Positions 45,439 through 54,240 of a DNA stretch of 64,000 nt are shown here, one piece after another. Numbering within the stretch: the stretch's first letter is position 1; each line of letters opens with the position of its first letter. The position numbers and the translations under genes are program-made. The notes under the pieces were generated by a model. That model made no database searches and was not told where the DNA came from. It was given only the letters and a program-made list of their open reading frames with translations. This stretch comes from Bacillota bacterium (GTDB taxonomy: Bacteria > Bacillota > Clostridia > Christensenellales > JAEXRW01). The stretch lies in assembly GCA_023454175.1 (NCBI GenBank), contig JAEXRW010000014.1, positions 23,565 through 87,564 of the forward strand, in the 5' to 3' direction.

Positions 45439-45824
45439 ACCACCGGCTATGCCGGTGGTACAAAAAGCTTATAGCTATGAGTAGAAAAAGCATAGAACGA
45501 CCAGCAGAAAAGCCATTAAAGAAGCCCACCCCCTGCCCCCTCCCACGACCAAGTTTACAGGGAGGGCAAACATACCATGGACGTGGAAGGGGGAACAATA
45601 GGTAGGGCGCTGCGCTCAGCTACAGACGCTCCACTGGAGCCTCTGCTTTACGCTTCGCGCCTACGCAGGCTACACGACGCTAAGCTTGGCGGCAGAAGAA
45701 CGAATCAAATTGAAGATAGAGATCCATACTCCTATGCAACGGAAGCAACATGGTGTGTCTTAAGACATGGCTGGTAACATGCCCTTATAGGGCTGATGCA
45801 AGCCACCGGCTAAAGCCGGTGGTC
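45439..45824. mobile_element. Repeat element copy 2: hairpin-ended, non-coding, abutting adhE
   Basis: More complete than copy 1. Left hairpin ACCACCGGC-TAT-GCCGGTGGT (45439-45459), conserved core 45597-45670, GTGTCTTAAGACA and GCCCTTATA near 45768-45789, right hairpin CCACCGGC-TAAA-GCCGGTGG (45803-45822). Both end hairpins share the CACCGGC/GCCGGTG arms. The adhE stop codon begins one base pair from the right hairpin, so the element sits exactly at the gene end. No transposase frame. Structure suggests a non-autonomous IS200/IS605-type unit mobilised in trans. Confidence 0.6.
45597..45670 (+). ncRNA. Conserved core of repeat copy 2, possible structured RNA
   Basis: It differs from 21728-21801 at four positions over 74 bases, while the flanks have diverged strongly, which implies selection on the core. 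It contains the GCTCC-ACT-GGAGC hairpin and CGC-TTC-GCG. The strand is assumed from analogy with copy 1. Confidence 0.4.
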
Positions 45825-48423
45825 ATGACTTCCCCGAGTAGGCCTTTTGATAAATATCGATCAATTCGGTAACCAACGGATATCTGGGGTTGGACGTGGT
45901 ACACTGGTCTTCAAAGGCATGCAGGGCAAGTTCAGGAAGCTTCTTCGCGAACTCTTTCCTGTCCACGCCGCATTCCGCGATCGTCATGGGCATGACGAGA
46001 TCTTTCATCAGGCCCCTGACGGCTGCGATCAGATTACCGATCTGCTCACCCTTTGTATTCCCCCCGAAATCCATATACCTGGACAACTGTGCATACCTTT
46101 CATCCGCCACATATTTGCCGTACTTCGGGAATATCGCAAATTTCGTCGGTTTCTCCGCGTTGTATGCGATCACATGGGGCAGCATGACCGCGTTGGCCCT
46201 TCCATGCGGGATATGGAACTCACCACCCAGTTTGTGGGCCAGCGAGTGGTTGATCCCCAGGAACGCGTTCGTAAAGGCCATGCCCGCTATCGTGGAGGCA
46301 TTATGCATCTTCTCGCGCGCCTCTACATCGCCCGAATCCGCATAAGAACGCCGCAGGTACCTGAAAACCAGTTCGATCGCCTTGATGGCAAGCCCGTCGG
46401 TATAATCCGACGCGAGGATGGATACGTAGGCCTCTATGGCGTGGGTGAGCACGTCCAGCCCGGTATCCGCGGTGATGGACGCGGGCATGGTGGCTACGAA
46501 CTGCGGGTCGATGATGGCCACGTCCGGGGTGAGCTCATAATCTGCCAGCGGGTATTTGATGTTCCCGTTTTTCTTATCCGTAATGACGGAAAAGGACGTA
46601 ACTTCCGAACCGGTCCCGGAGGTGGTGGGAATGGCTACGAGCTGCGCCTTTTTCCCCAGATTCGGGAAGTGGAAGACGCGTTTCCTGATATCCATGAACT
46701 TCAGCTTCATGCCCTCAAAAGACGTCTCGGGGTGTTCATAGAAAAGCCACATGCATTTTGCAGCGTCGATGGCGGACCCCCCACCCAGGGCGATGATGAC
46801 ATCGGGTTTGAAACGCTCCATCATATCCACGCCCCGCATGATGGTCTCATCGGAAGGGTCTGGCTCCACTTCCGCGAATATCTCACTGTGGCAGTAGACC
46901 TCGCGCTTCCTGAGGTAATACAAAACCTTGTCCACATAACCCAGCCTCACCATGACATCGTCGGTCACGATAAACGCACGGTTGATATGAGGCATGGCCT
47001 CCAGGTACTGTACAGAATTGTTTTCAAAATAGATCTTGGGGGGTATTTTGAACCACTGCATATTGACCCTTCTCATGGCGATCCGTTTTTTGTTGATGAG
47101 GTTGATGGATGAAACATTGGAAGTCGTGGAATTCCTGCCGAAGGAGCCGCAGCCCAGCGTGAGGGAAGGGGTATAAGTATTATAGATGTCCCCGATGGCA
47201 CCGTGGGAGGAGGGGGAATTTACGATGATCCTGCCGACCTGCATGGCCTCGCCATACCGCCGGCAGAGTGCCTTGTCATTGGAGTGAATGACGGCGGAAT
47301 GCCCAAGCCCGCCGAGGTCCAGCATCTGCTGGGCGTATTCAAAGCCCTGGTTTTCATCTTCCACGATGAAATACGCCAGGATCGGGGAAAGCTTCTCCAA
47401 TGAAAGCGGGTATTCCAGCCCCGGCCTTGGCAGTTTGACGACGAGGATCTTCGTATCCGCCGGGAGCGGCAATCCCGCTTTTTCCGCGATTGCGCCCGCA
47501 CTGTGCCCGACGATATCGGGATTGATGGAAACTTTATTCTCCTGCGTCCGGATCGCATATTGAGCCAGCGCCTGGGTTTCCTCTTCATTCAGGAAGTAGC
47601 AGCCATACTTTTTCATTACGGATTCAAATTCCGAAGCGATCGCCCTGTCCACGATGACCGCCTGTTCGGAGGCGCAGATCATCCCGTTATCAAAGGTTTT
47701 TGAAATGATCAGATCCGTGCAGGCCCTTTCCACGTCCACATCCCTGTGGATATAGCAGGGGACATTGCCTGGTCCCACGCCCAGGGCGGGTTTGCCGGCG
47801 CTGTAGGCGGCGCGCACCATACCCGAACCGCCGGTAGCCAGTATCAGCGATATCCCCGGATGGTTCATCAGCGCATTTGTGGCTTCTATGGAGGGCTCTT
47901 CGATCCACTGTATGCAGTGGCGGGGGCCTCCATATTTGATGGCGGCATCCCGAAGAATCCTCGCCGACTCCGCTGAACAGTTCTGCGCATTGGGGTGAAA
48001 GGCGAAGATGATGGGATTTCGCGTTTTAGCCGAAATCAGGGATTTGAACAAGGTGGTGGAGGTGGGATTCGTTACGGGGGTGACACCGGCTATGATGCCC
48101 ACCGGTTCAGCCAATTCCACATAGCCCTCAAATTCATTTTCGTCCAGAACACCGACGGTCCTTTCATGCTGGATGCTGTGCCAGATGTATTCTGTGGCGA
48201 AAATGTTTTTGATCACCTTGTCCTCAAAGACGCCCCTTCCGGTTTCTTCCACGGCCATCCGCGCAAGGTGCATGTGATTGAAAAGCCCGGCCAACGTCAT
48301 TTCATGGACCATGGTGTCGACTTTTTCCTGATCGAATCCCATGTATTCCTGCAATGCGCCGTTCGCGTTTTTTACCAGCTTTTCAATCATCGCATGGATG
48401 TCCGTTGAAATTTGTTTTGCCAT
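45823..48423 (-). CDS. adhE: Bifunctional aldehyde-alcohol dehydrogenase
   Basis: About 866 residues from the ATG at 48423 (GAAAGG upstream), which aligns with the usual AdhE N-terminus; in-frame ATG 48474 and TTG 48483 are alternatives. N-terminal CoA-acylating aldehyde dehydrogenase (about 1-440) with catalytic Cys in SKTFDNGMICASEQ near residue 250. A linker ends at SLTLGCGSFGRNS, then the iron alcohol dehydrogenase (about 460-866) with GGGSAIDAAK and the metal-binding stretch HSLAHKLGGEFHIPHGRANA. It turns acetyl-CoA into ethanol through acetaldehyde with NADH, the main ethanol route of fermenters, and may form spirosomes. Monocistronic; the repeat element touches its 3' end. Confidence 0.95.
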   Translation of the reverse strand: MAKQISTDIHAMIEKLVKNANGALQEYMGFDQEKVDTMVHEMTLAGLFNHMHLARMAVEETGRGVFEDKVIKNIFATEYIWHSIQHERTVGVLDENEFEGYVELAEPVGIIAGVTPVTNPTSTTLFKSLISAKTRNPIIFAFHPNAQNCSAESARILRDAAIKYGGPRHCIQWIEEPSIEATNALMNHPGISLILATGGSGMVRAAYSAGKPALGVGPGNVPCYIHRDVDVERACTDLIISKTFDNGMICASEQAVIVDRAIASEFESVMKKYGCYFLNEEETQALAQYAIRTQENKVSINPDIVGHSAGAIAEKAGLPLPADTKILVVKLPRPGLEYPLSLEKLSPILAYFIVEDENQGFEYAQQMLDLGGLGHSAVIHSNDKALCRRYGEAMQVGRIIVNSPSSHGAIGDIYNTYTPSLTLGCGSFGRNSTTSNVSSINLINKKRIAMRRVNMQWFKIPPKIYFENNSVQYLEAMPHINRAFIVTDDVMVRLGYVDKVLYYLRKREVYCHSEIFAEVEPDPSDETIMRGVDMMERFKPDVIIALGGGSAIDAAKCMWLFYEHPETSFEGMKLKFMDIRKRVFHFPNLGKKAQLVAIPTTSGTGSEVTSFSVITDKKNGNIKYPLADYELTPDVAIIDPQFVATMPASITADTGLDVLTHAIEAYVSILASDYTDGLAIKAIELVFRYLRRSYADSGDVEAREKMHNASTIAGMAFTNAFLGINHSLAHKLGGEFHIPHGRANAVMLPHVIAYNAEKPTKFAIFPKYGKYVADERYAQLSRYMDFGGNTKGEQIGNLIAAVRGLMKDLVMPMTIAECGVDRKEFAKKLPELALHAFEDQCTTSNPRYPLVTELIDIYQKAYSGKS

Positions 48424-48695
48424 CTGACTCAAGCCTTTCAAATCCTTGTATTTACGTAATAGTGATGCCACCATTCCTGCCAAACTATAATGTATTTACC
48501 TAAAAAAGCACCAGGGCTGAATACGATGCTTGAAATAGCTCCGTTCAGGCAGGGCGGAAGCAGGAGAACGATTCATCCACAAAGGGAAAATCACAATCTC
48601 AGCAAGCAACCTATTTCCGAGTTGAAACAGCCAGCCATATGCACAAACAAAAGCCATTTAGCAAATCAGGAAGAGTGATCCGGTAAGGTGAAATC

Positions 48696-48724
48696 TTGAC
48701 AACTTAATAAAAACGTAATATATT
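48696..48724 (+). promoter_or_regulatory. Promoter of the SH3b/EEP lipoprotein gene
   Basis: -35 TTGACA (48696-48701), 17-bp spacer, -10 TATATT (48719-48724). It lies about 160 bp upstream of the start codon. The rest of 48484-48884 shows no supported gene. Confidence 0.6.
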
Positions 48725-48884
48725 ATCAACAAATAAGATACAGACAGAAAGCGGAATTCCCTCTACAGGAAAAGTAATATTACCCGGCAGGGATTGAACC
48801 TTTTGCTCAACAGCAGGAACCAATGTTTATTTTATTCTATTACTGTTGAAAATTATATCAATACACAAGATAACGAGGTAAGCA

Positions 48885-50495
48885 ATGTCCAAGGTATTCA
48901 CGGCCATACTTCTAATCATATTGATAGCCATGCTATCGTCCTGTGCACCGGCTGACACCCAGACGGGGGTTCTCCCAACGAGCAGTACCGGAACTACTTC
49001 ACCACCCCTGCAAACGCCTGCCGCTGCGGATGATAATGCGGACACTCCCACAGAAAGCCCGGATGCGTCCGCGTCTCCCAAAACGCCGGATGCCAAACCC
49101 AGCCCGACACCTTCAACCGTGCCGGCCGGGATCGTGAAGGACAGCGGCGTGATCATCGGCACAGGCGTGGCTTTCCGCAGCGAGCCAAACCCGGACTCCA
49201 AACTCATCGCAAGACTCGACAACGGGGCGTATGTACAGATACTGAAAACGAACGTGGATGCACAGTGGCACCAGGTAAAGTACGAGGGAAAAACGGGGTA
49301 TATCAACAGGATATACATCTGCCTGGATTCCTCGTTGGACGGGTACAAACTGGATTATGTCGCCACCATCGTCAATTGCAAAAATGATGTGAATGTGCGA
49401 AAAACGCCATCGACGGATGCTGAAATATTGGGGGTCGTAAAGAAGGGCGACAAGCTGACGATCGTTCCCCAGGATACACATACCGACGGCTGGTACCAGG
49501 TGGAGTATGCGGGCAAAACAGCCTATATCCACGCGGATTACCTGGATATCGAGGCCAAGGCAAGCGACAAGCAGCTGACCAACCTGACCATCGCAGGCGG
49601 CCCGCTCTACCCGTCTTTCTCACCCGGCGAATACGGCTACGTAGTCAAGGCATCTGCATCCAGGGTCACCATCCAAGCCAAAGCAAACAACGGCGTGGGG
49701 GTGAATATCAACAACAGCGGGAAAAGCAAACTGACTGTGGACATCCCCGCTGCGGGCATGAAAACCGTACGCATCGCGCTGAACGGGGAAATCAGGTATT
49801 CGCTGTACATATCGCGCAATGTACTCACCGTGGGGACATGGAACATCAAACGCGGCAACGGGCACCTCCTGATGCAGGGGCGCCTGGTGTATGACCAGCA
49901 GCCGGATATCATGGGCATACAGGAGGCGTATCAAAACCTAAAGGCCAGCGATATCGTGGACAACCTGGCGAGCCTAAAGACCAGGGGCATGCCTTATACC
50001 GTACTTTCGCCTACCATCGGCTCTTCCAGCTCGAAGTACGGCGACGGGCTGATCTCCCGTTACAAGCTGCACGACATCAAAACATACAAGCTGGACAGCG
50101 GCGGCTATGAAAAACGCTTACTGCAAAAGGCTGTGGTCACCATAGACGGCAAAAAGGTGTCTGTCTACAACACGCATTTCACCTACAACACCGCTACCGT
50201 CCGGGCCAGGCAGTTCAGCGAGGTGAAAAAGATCCTGGATGCGGACCCCAACAAGTACAAGATACTGACGGGGGATTTCAACGCGGATTACAAGGAATTC
50301 TCCGTGCTGCTGAAGAATTACCATGTCGTGAACTCCCCGGACACGAAGTACTACGATTATGCCAAAAAAGAGATCAAATACAGCGAGATCGACAATATCG
50401 TCCTCACGAAGAATATAAAGGTCATCAATTCTAGGATCGTATCCACCAAGCTTTCGGACCACTCGCCGGTCTTTGCCTACCTGATACTGAATTAG
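48885..50495 (+). CDS. Cell-surface lipoprotein with two SH3b domains and an endonuclease/exonuclease/phosphatase domain
   Basis: 536 residues: lipoprotein signal with Cys20 (MLSSCAPAD), a Pro/Thr/Ser/Ala-rich linker (about 25-85), two bacterial SH3 domains (about 88-145 with GVAFRSEPNPDSKLIARL, and about 155-225 with VNVRKTPSTDAEILGVVKKG), a cadherin-like beta segment (about 232-310), and a C-terminal EEP fold (about 313-536). EEP motifs: VGTWNIKRGNG, QQPDIMGIQEAY (metal-binding Glu), YNTHFTYN, LTGDFNADYKE and LSDHSPVFAYL. These are the catalytic residues of DNase I/Mg-dependent phosphodiesterase enzymes, apparently intact. SH3b units would hold it in the cell wall. Extracellular nuclease, phosphatase or sphingomyelinase-like activity are all possible. 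Confidence 0.85.
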   Translation: MSKVFTAILLIILIAMLSSCAPADTQTGVLPTSSTGTTSPPLQTPAAADDNADTPTESPDASASPKTPDAKPSPTPSTVPAGIVKDSGVIIGTGVAFRSEPNPDSKLIARLDNGAYVQILKTNVDAQWHQVKYEGKTGYINRIYICLDSSLDGYKLDYVATIVNCKNDVNVRKTPSTDAEILGVVKKGDKLTIVPQDTHTDGWYQVEYAGKTAYIHADYLDIEAKASDKQLTNLTIAGGPLYPSFSPGEYGYVVKASASRVTIQAKANNGVGVNINNSGKSKLTVDIPAAGMKTVRIALNGEIRYSLYISRNVLTVGTWNIKRGNGHLLMQGRLVYDQQPDIMGIQEAYQNLKASDIVDNLASLKTRGMPYTVLSPTIGSSSSKYGDGLISRYKLHDIKTYKLDSGGYEKRLLQKAVVTIDGKKVSVYNTHFTYNTATVRARQFSEVKKILDADPNKYKILTGDFNADYKEFSVLLKNYHVVNSPDTKYYDYAKKEIKYSEIDNIVLTKNIKVINSRIVSTKLSDHSPVFAYLILN

Positions 50496-50574
50496 ACAAC
50501 CGAAACAAAATCCAAGAAAGGCGTTTATGACTATTCCTCATTCCGGACACCTGGGGCAAAGTATTATGGATCGA

Positions 50575-51462
50575 TTAGCCGAGTGTTTCCCTATTGATAA
50601 TTTTACGAATCTGGGTGGGTGACACTCCTTTTTCCCGCTTGAACTGCTTGATGAAATAGCTGGTATCCGTATAGCCCACAGCGAGCGCGATCCCGGTAAC
50701 CGGCATATTGGTCGTCAGAAGCAGCCTCTCCGCCTGCGATATGCGGACATAGTTCAGGTATTCCCTGAATGTCCTTCCGGTGATGCGCCTGAACTGCCGG
50801 GCAAAATAGGAATAGTCGATGTGGCATATATCCACGACAGTCCCTGCGCCTATCTCCTCTGAAAAGTGGTCTTCCACGTATTCCAGGAGCTTTTTGAACC
50901 GGAGCGCCTGCTCTTTGGACAGCACGAGACCTTCCTGTGCGGAAAGAGTGTCATTCTGGCGCAATATCCATAAAATGATGCCGTATATGCCCAGACGGAT
51001 GGCGAATTCAAACCCGTAGCGCCTGCCCTGAAACTCCTCCCAAATGGCGCCGAATTGGCCGGGGACAGTGGTATCCCGCAGGTCCTGCGCGCTGTAAAAC
51101 CGCCTGAGACTGCTTCCTTTCATGGTGAAGGGCGTGATGTATTTGCTTTCAAAACTGACACCTGACGAGGTGGGCAGAAGGGAAGGATTGAACATGACGA
51201 CGATATAGCGTACGTCTGAATCGGGCTGCACCGAGATGGAATGGACCTCCATGGCGTTGACCAGCACCATGTCATTGGCACACACTTCAAAAAGACGGCT
51301 GCCCACGTAGACCTGCGCCCGGCCCGAATAGAAAAAAAGCAATTCGATCTCATAATGGTAATGCGGCGCTATGCTGAACCCCTTTACGCCCGAAAACTCA
51401 AGATGGCATGAAAAGGGATATGCATTTTCCCCTATATCCATGATCTCAAAATCCGGTTCCAT
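50575..51462 (-). CDS. AraC-family regulator with cupin sensor domain
   Basis: 295 residues: an N-terminal cupin/AraC ligand domain (PHYHYEIELLFFYSGRAQVYVG, about 30-110), a middle linker, and a C-terminal two-HTH domain (about 195-290) with YSYFARQFRRITGRTFREYL and IALAVGYTDTSYFIKQFKREKG. RBS GAGGGAG precedes the ATG. It is divergent from the aminotransferase gene at 51586 and may control it. The 80 bp between it and the preceding lipoprotein gene hold no clear hairpin. Confidence 0.88.
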   Translation of the reverse strand: MEPDFEIMDIGENAYPFSCHLEFSGVKGFSIAPHYHYEIELLFFYSGRAQVYVGSRLFEVCANDMVLVNAMEVHSISVQPDSDVRYIVVMFNPSLLPTSSGVSFESKYITPFTMKGSSLRRFYSAQDLRDTTVPGQFGAIWEEFQGRRYGFEFAIRLGIYGIILWILRQNDTLSAQEGLVLSKEQALRFKKLLEYVEDHFSEEIGAGTVVDICHIDYSYFARQFRRITGRTFREYLNYVRISQAERLLLTTNMPVTGIALAVGYTDTSYFIKQFKREKGVSPTQIRKIINRETLG

Positions 51463-51542
51463 GGCACTCCCTCAATCTCAAAAAAGTCAAAATCGTCATA
51501 CTTCTTCGTAAAACCATTATATTTATTCCGCCACGCATTTTC

Positions 51543-51570
51543 TATAATTAGTTTATCAATACCGTTGATA
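51543..51570 (+). promoter_or_regulatory. -10 box and inverted repeat of the aminotransferase gene
   Basis: TATAAT at 51543-51548 with no good -35, followed after 5 bp by the inverted repeat TATCAA-TACCG-TTGATA (51554-51570). The poor -35 fits an activator (the divergent AraC protein). The repeat position, 5 bp after the -10, matches that of the LacI operators at 53923 and 54150. Confidence 0.5.
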
Positions 51571-51585
51571 CAGGAGGTCAAACCT

Positions 51586-52842
51586 ATGGCGAAACTGGCT
51601 GCAAAGGGCGGAATGCCCATTCGAAGCGAAGCCTGGCCCGCGTGGCCTGTGACCGATGGGCGGGAGATGGAGGGCCTGAAAGAGGTGCTCGGCGGCAACT
51701 GGTCCTACAACGGGCCGAAGGAAACGGAACTCCGCAGAAGATACAGCGAATTCTGCGGGGCCAAACATGCCATCGCCGTGGCGAACGGGACGGTATCCCT
51801 CCAGCTGTGCCTGGAAGCGCTGGATATCGGGTATGGCGACGAGGTGATCGTGCCGGGCCTGACCTGGCAGGCGACGGCTGCATGCGTGATCGACGTGAAT
51901 GCCGTACCGGTGCTGGTGGATATCGAAGAAGACTCCTGGTGCATCGACCCAGTGAAATTTGAATCCGCGATAACGCCCAACACCCGGGCGGTGATCGCCG
52001 TGCACCTGTATGGGACGGTATGCAACATGGACGAGATCATGCGCATAGCCAGGAAGCATAATATCCACGTGATCGAGGATGCGGCCCACCAGCACGGATC
52101 AGTCTACAAAGGGAAAAAGACCGGAAACCTCGGGGACGCGGCCAGTTTTTCGCTGCAGAACTCCAAGGTCTTCACCTGCGGCGAGGGCGGGCTGGTCACG
52201 ACAAATGACGATACCATCGCCGAGCGGATCGACGCACTGCGCAACTGCGGGCGCAAACCTGTCAACAAGGAACTGTATACTGACAATTCCGGCAACTATG
52301 TGGATATCGGGCTGATCCAATCGGGCAACTACCGCATCACGGAATTCCAGGCCGCGGTCCTGCTGGCGCAGATGGAGAAGCTGCCGGACCAGCTGGCGCT
52401 GCGCGATAAAAACGCGGTATACCTGAACGGCCTGCTGAAAAAACAAGGCCTGCTGGCCCCGATGCGGCGGGAACCTGGCACCGAGCTGCAGTGCTACTTC
52501 AACATCGCTTTCCGCTACAACCCGGAAAACTTCGGCGGGCTGGACATCGCAAAATTCCGCGCCGCATTATCCAGGGAACTGAACTTTCCGTTCATGCCCT
52601 GCTACCAGCCGCTGAACCAGTGCGAGCTGTACAAGCCGCTGACGAAAAAACGCCACCGGATCAGTGCGGAATACCTGAAAAAGATCGATCCCAGCCGGTC
52701 CAGCCTCCCTGTGGCGGAAAACGCCTACAGCCATACATCGGTCTGCGCGCACCACAAGCTGCTCCTGGGCAGCAGCAGGGATATGGACCAAATCGCGGAA
52801 GCCGTGGAGAAGATCCAAAAACATGCAGACGAACTGAAATAG
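51586..52842 (+). CDS. DegT/DnrJ/EryC1/StrS-family aminotransferase
   Basis: 418 residues from the ATG at 51586, which has AGGAGG upstream; a longer frame from 51565 lacks one. PLP enzyme of the sugar/cyclitol aminotransferase family: GAKHAIAVANGTVSLQLCLEAL-type cofactor-phosphate loop (CGAKHAIAVANGTVSL), GYGDEVIVPGLTWQATA, HLYGTVCNMDEI, EDAAHQHGSVYKG, and the PLP-lysine region FSLQNSKVFTCGEGG. Sequence style is close to scyllo-inosose/3-amino-5-hydroxybenzoate-type aminotransferases. A second DegT enzyme lies at 54241. It ends at a bidirectional terminator facing the LacI gene. Confidence 0.9.
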   Translation: MAKLAAKGGMPIRSEAWPAWPVTDGREMEGLKEVLGGNWSYNGPKETELRRRYSEFCGAKHAIAVANGTVSLQLCLEALDIGYGDEVIVPGLTWQATAACVIDVNAVPVLVDIEEDSWCIDPVKFESAITPNTRAVIAVHLYGTVCNMDEIMRIARKHNIHVIEDAAHQHGSVYKGKKTGNLGDAASFSLQNSKVFTCGEGGLVTTNDDTIAERIDALRNCGRKPVNKELYTDNSGNYVDIGLIQSGNYRITEFQAAVLLAQMEKLPDQLALRDKNAVYLNGLLKKQGLLAPMRREPGTELQCYFNIAFRYNPENFGGLDIAKFRAALSRELNFPFMPCYQPLNQCELYKPLTKKRHRISAEYLKKIDPSRSSLPVAENAYSHTSVCAHHKLLLGSSRDMDQIAEAVEKIQKHADELK

Positions 52843-52862
52843 AAAAGAGGTAACATTATTCC

Positions 52863-52908
52863 AAAGCTGTGAAACGCCGGCCCCATGCCGCCGCTTCACA
52901 GCTTTTTT
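52863..52908. terminator. Bidirectional terminator between aminotransferase and LacI genes
   Basis: AAAGCTGTGAA pairs with TTCACAGCTTT, followed by further T on the plus strand. The right arm overlaps the LacI stop codon (52896-52898). It serves the converging genes at 51586 and 52896. Confidence 0.8.
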
Positions 52909-53903
52909 ACGGAATCCCGGATGATCAATTCATCGGAAGCGACCCAGGCGCTTTCCACATCTTCGCCATCGATTTTCTTTACGATGAGGTCCAGCGCGAG
53001 CTCGCCGAGGTTTTCCTTGTCGATATTGATGGTGGTCAGCCCCGGTATGAAATACTCCGAAAGAAAGATATTATCTATCCCGGTAAAAGAGATATCGTCG
53101 GGTACGGCGTAGCCCATATCCCGCACGCAGCGCATGGCGCCGATGGCAAACGAGTCGACCGAACAAAATACTGCTGTGGGCAGCTTTTTTCCGTTCATGA
53201 TGCTCTGCATGCACGCATAGGCGGATGCTTCGTCATTGGCCGTGATCTGGATCCAATCGGGCGGGATGGAGATGCCGTGGTTATCCAGCGCCCGGCAGAA
53301 ACCTTTGAACGTCTGTACATAGAAATGCGGGATGCTGCCCTTGCTGATGAAGGCGATCTGCCGGTGCCCGTTTTCGATGAGATAGCTGGTGGACGTATAC
53401 GCGGACAGCTCGTAGTCCACATAGATGCCCGTATAGGGAACATCCCGCTCGTGCGCATCCACCACCACATAGGGGATATCCAGCCGTTCCGTGGCCCTCA
53501 GGACAGCCGCGTCCGACCCCTGCAGAAAGATGATGCCGTCGGTATCGTGCTGGCGGACCATCTGCGGCATATGCACTTCGTTATTCACAACATCCATCTC
53601 GGTAAAAACGATATTGTAACCGTATTCCTTGCTTTTGCGGAGGATGCCACGGGTAATGGAGAAGTAGAACAGGTCTTCAAAGGGCGTCCGTTCATTGTGC
53701 ATCACCAACGCGATATTGAAACTGCGTTTGTACACCAGGCGGCGGGAATTCATATTGGGCGTGAAACCGGTCTTTTCAATGACGGCCCTGACCCGGCGCC
53801 TCGTTTCCTCTCCGACACCCGGCCTGTCATTGATCACAAAAGAGACTGCGGCCGGGGAAACGCCCGCCATTTTGGCTATTTCCCGAATCGTGATCCTGCC
53901 CAT
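52896..53903 (-). CDS. LacI-family transcriptional regulator
   Basis: 335 residues. LacI helix-turn-helix at the N-terminus (ITIREIAKMAGVSPAAVSFV, then INDRPGVGEETRRRV), hinge helix, and a type I periplasmic-binding-protein ligand domain from about 62 (NIALVMHNERTPFEDLFY, DGIIFLQGSD, FCSVDSFAIGAMRCVRDMG, SFTGIDNIFLSEYFIPGLTTI). It is divergent from the large operon starting at 54241. Its own promoter and that of the operon carry similar operator-like repeats 5 bp after the -10, so it probably represses both until a ligand of the pathway is present. Confidence 0.93.
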   Translation of the reverse strand: MGRITIREIAKMAGVSPAAVSFVINDRPGVGEETRRRVRAVIEKTGFTPNMNSRRLVYKRSFNIALVMHNERTPFEDLFYFSITRGILRKSKEYGYNIVFTEMDVVNNEVHMPQMVRQHDTDGIIFLQGSDAAVLRATERLDIPYVVVDAHERDVPYTGIYVDYELSAYTSTSYLIENGHRQIAFISKGSIPHFYVQTFKGFCRALDNHGISIPPDWIQITANDEASAYACMQSIMNGKKLPTAVFCSVDSFAIGAMRCVRDMGYAVPDDISFTGIDNIFLSEYFIPGLTTINIDKENLGELALDLIVKKIDGEDVESAWVASDELIIRDSVKKL

Positions 53904-53922
53904 GGATACGCCTCCTGATTAC

Positions 53923-53967
53923 TAAACAGTTTAAGTTTATTATAAACATTAGCGACGTTAATGTCAA
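53923..53967 (-). promoter_or_regulatory. Promoter and operator of the LacI gene
   Basis: On the minus strand: consensus -35 TTGACA (53967-53962), 17-bp spacer, consensus -10 TATAAT (53944-53939), then 5 bp and the palindrome TAAACTGTTTA (53933-53923). The operator lies at the transcription start, as expected for autorepression. Confidence 0.8.
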
Positions 53968-54115
53968 TAAAAACCATCTTGCATAGTTGTATATGACATT
54001 ATTCAAAAAGAAACAACAATATGGCCTATAAACGGAGAACTACTCAATATATCAGCGTTACCTTGAATGATTCAGGATATATATTGTAAAATATGGTCCT
54101 GTGAAAAAAGTACTA

Positions 54116-54160
54116 TTGACACTGCAGGAAAAGCAGTCTAGTATATAGCTAAACCGTTAT
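54116..54160 (+). promoter_or_regulatory. Promoter and operator of the aminotransferase/isomerase operon
   Basis: -35 TTGACA (54116-54121), 17-bp spacer, -10 TAGTAT (54139-54144), then exactly 5 bp and TAAACCGTTAT (54150-54160), a near copy of the LacI-gene operator. The remaining part of 53968-54115 shows no gene. Confidence 0.75.
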
Positions 54161-54240
54161 AGTTAATCATATCTTTAACATATACATTCAATGGCGAATC
54201 ACAATCAAATATAAATTATTTATTCTGGGAGGTAATCGCA

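Noticed and set aside
45847..47112. 421-residue plus-strand frame within adhE
   Set aside because: Antisense shadow of adhE; composition (many His, Arg, Gly, Asp) and lack of motifs show it is not a gene.
52869..53918. 349-residue plus-strand frame over the LacI gene
   Set aside because: Exact antisense shadow of a well-recognised LacI regulator; no RBS or known motif.
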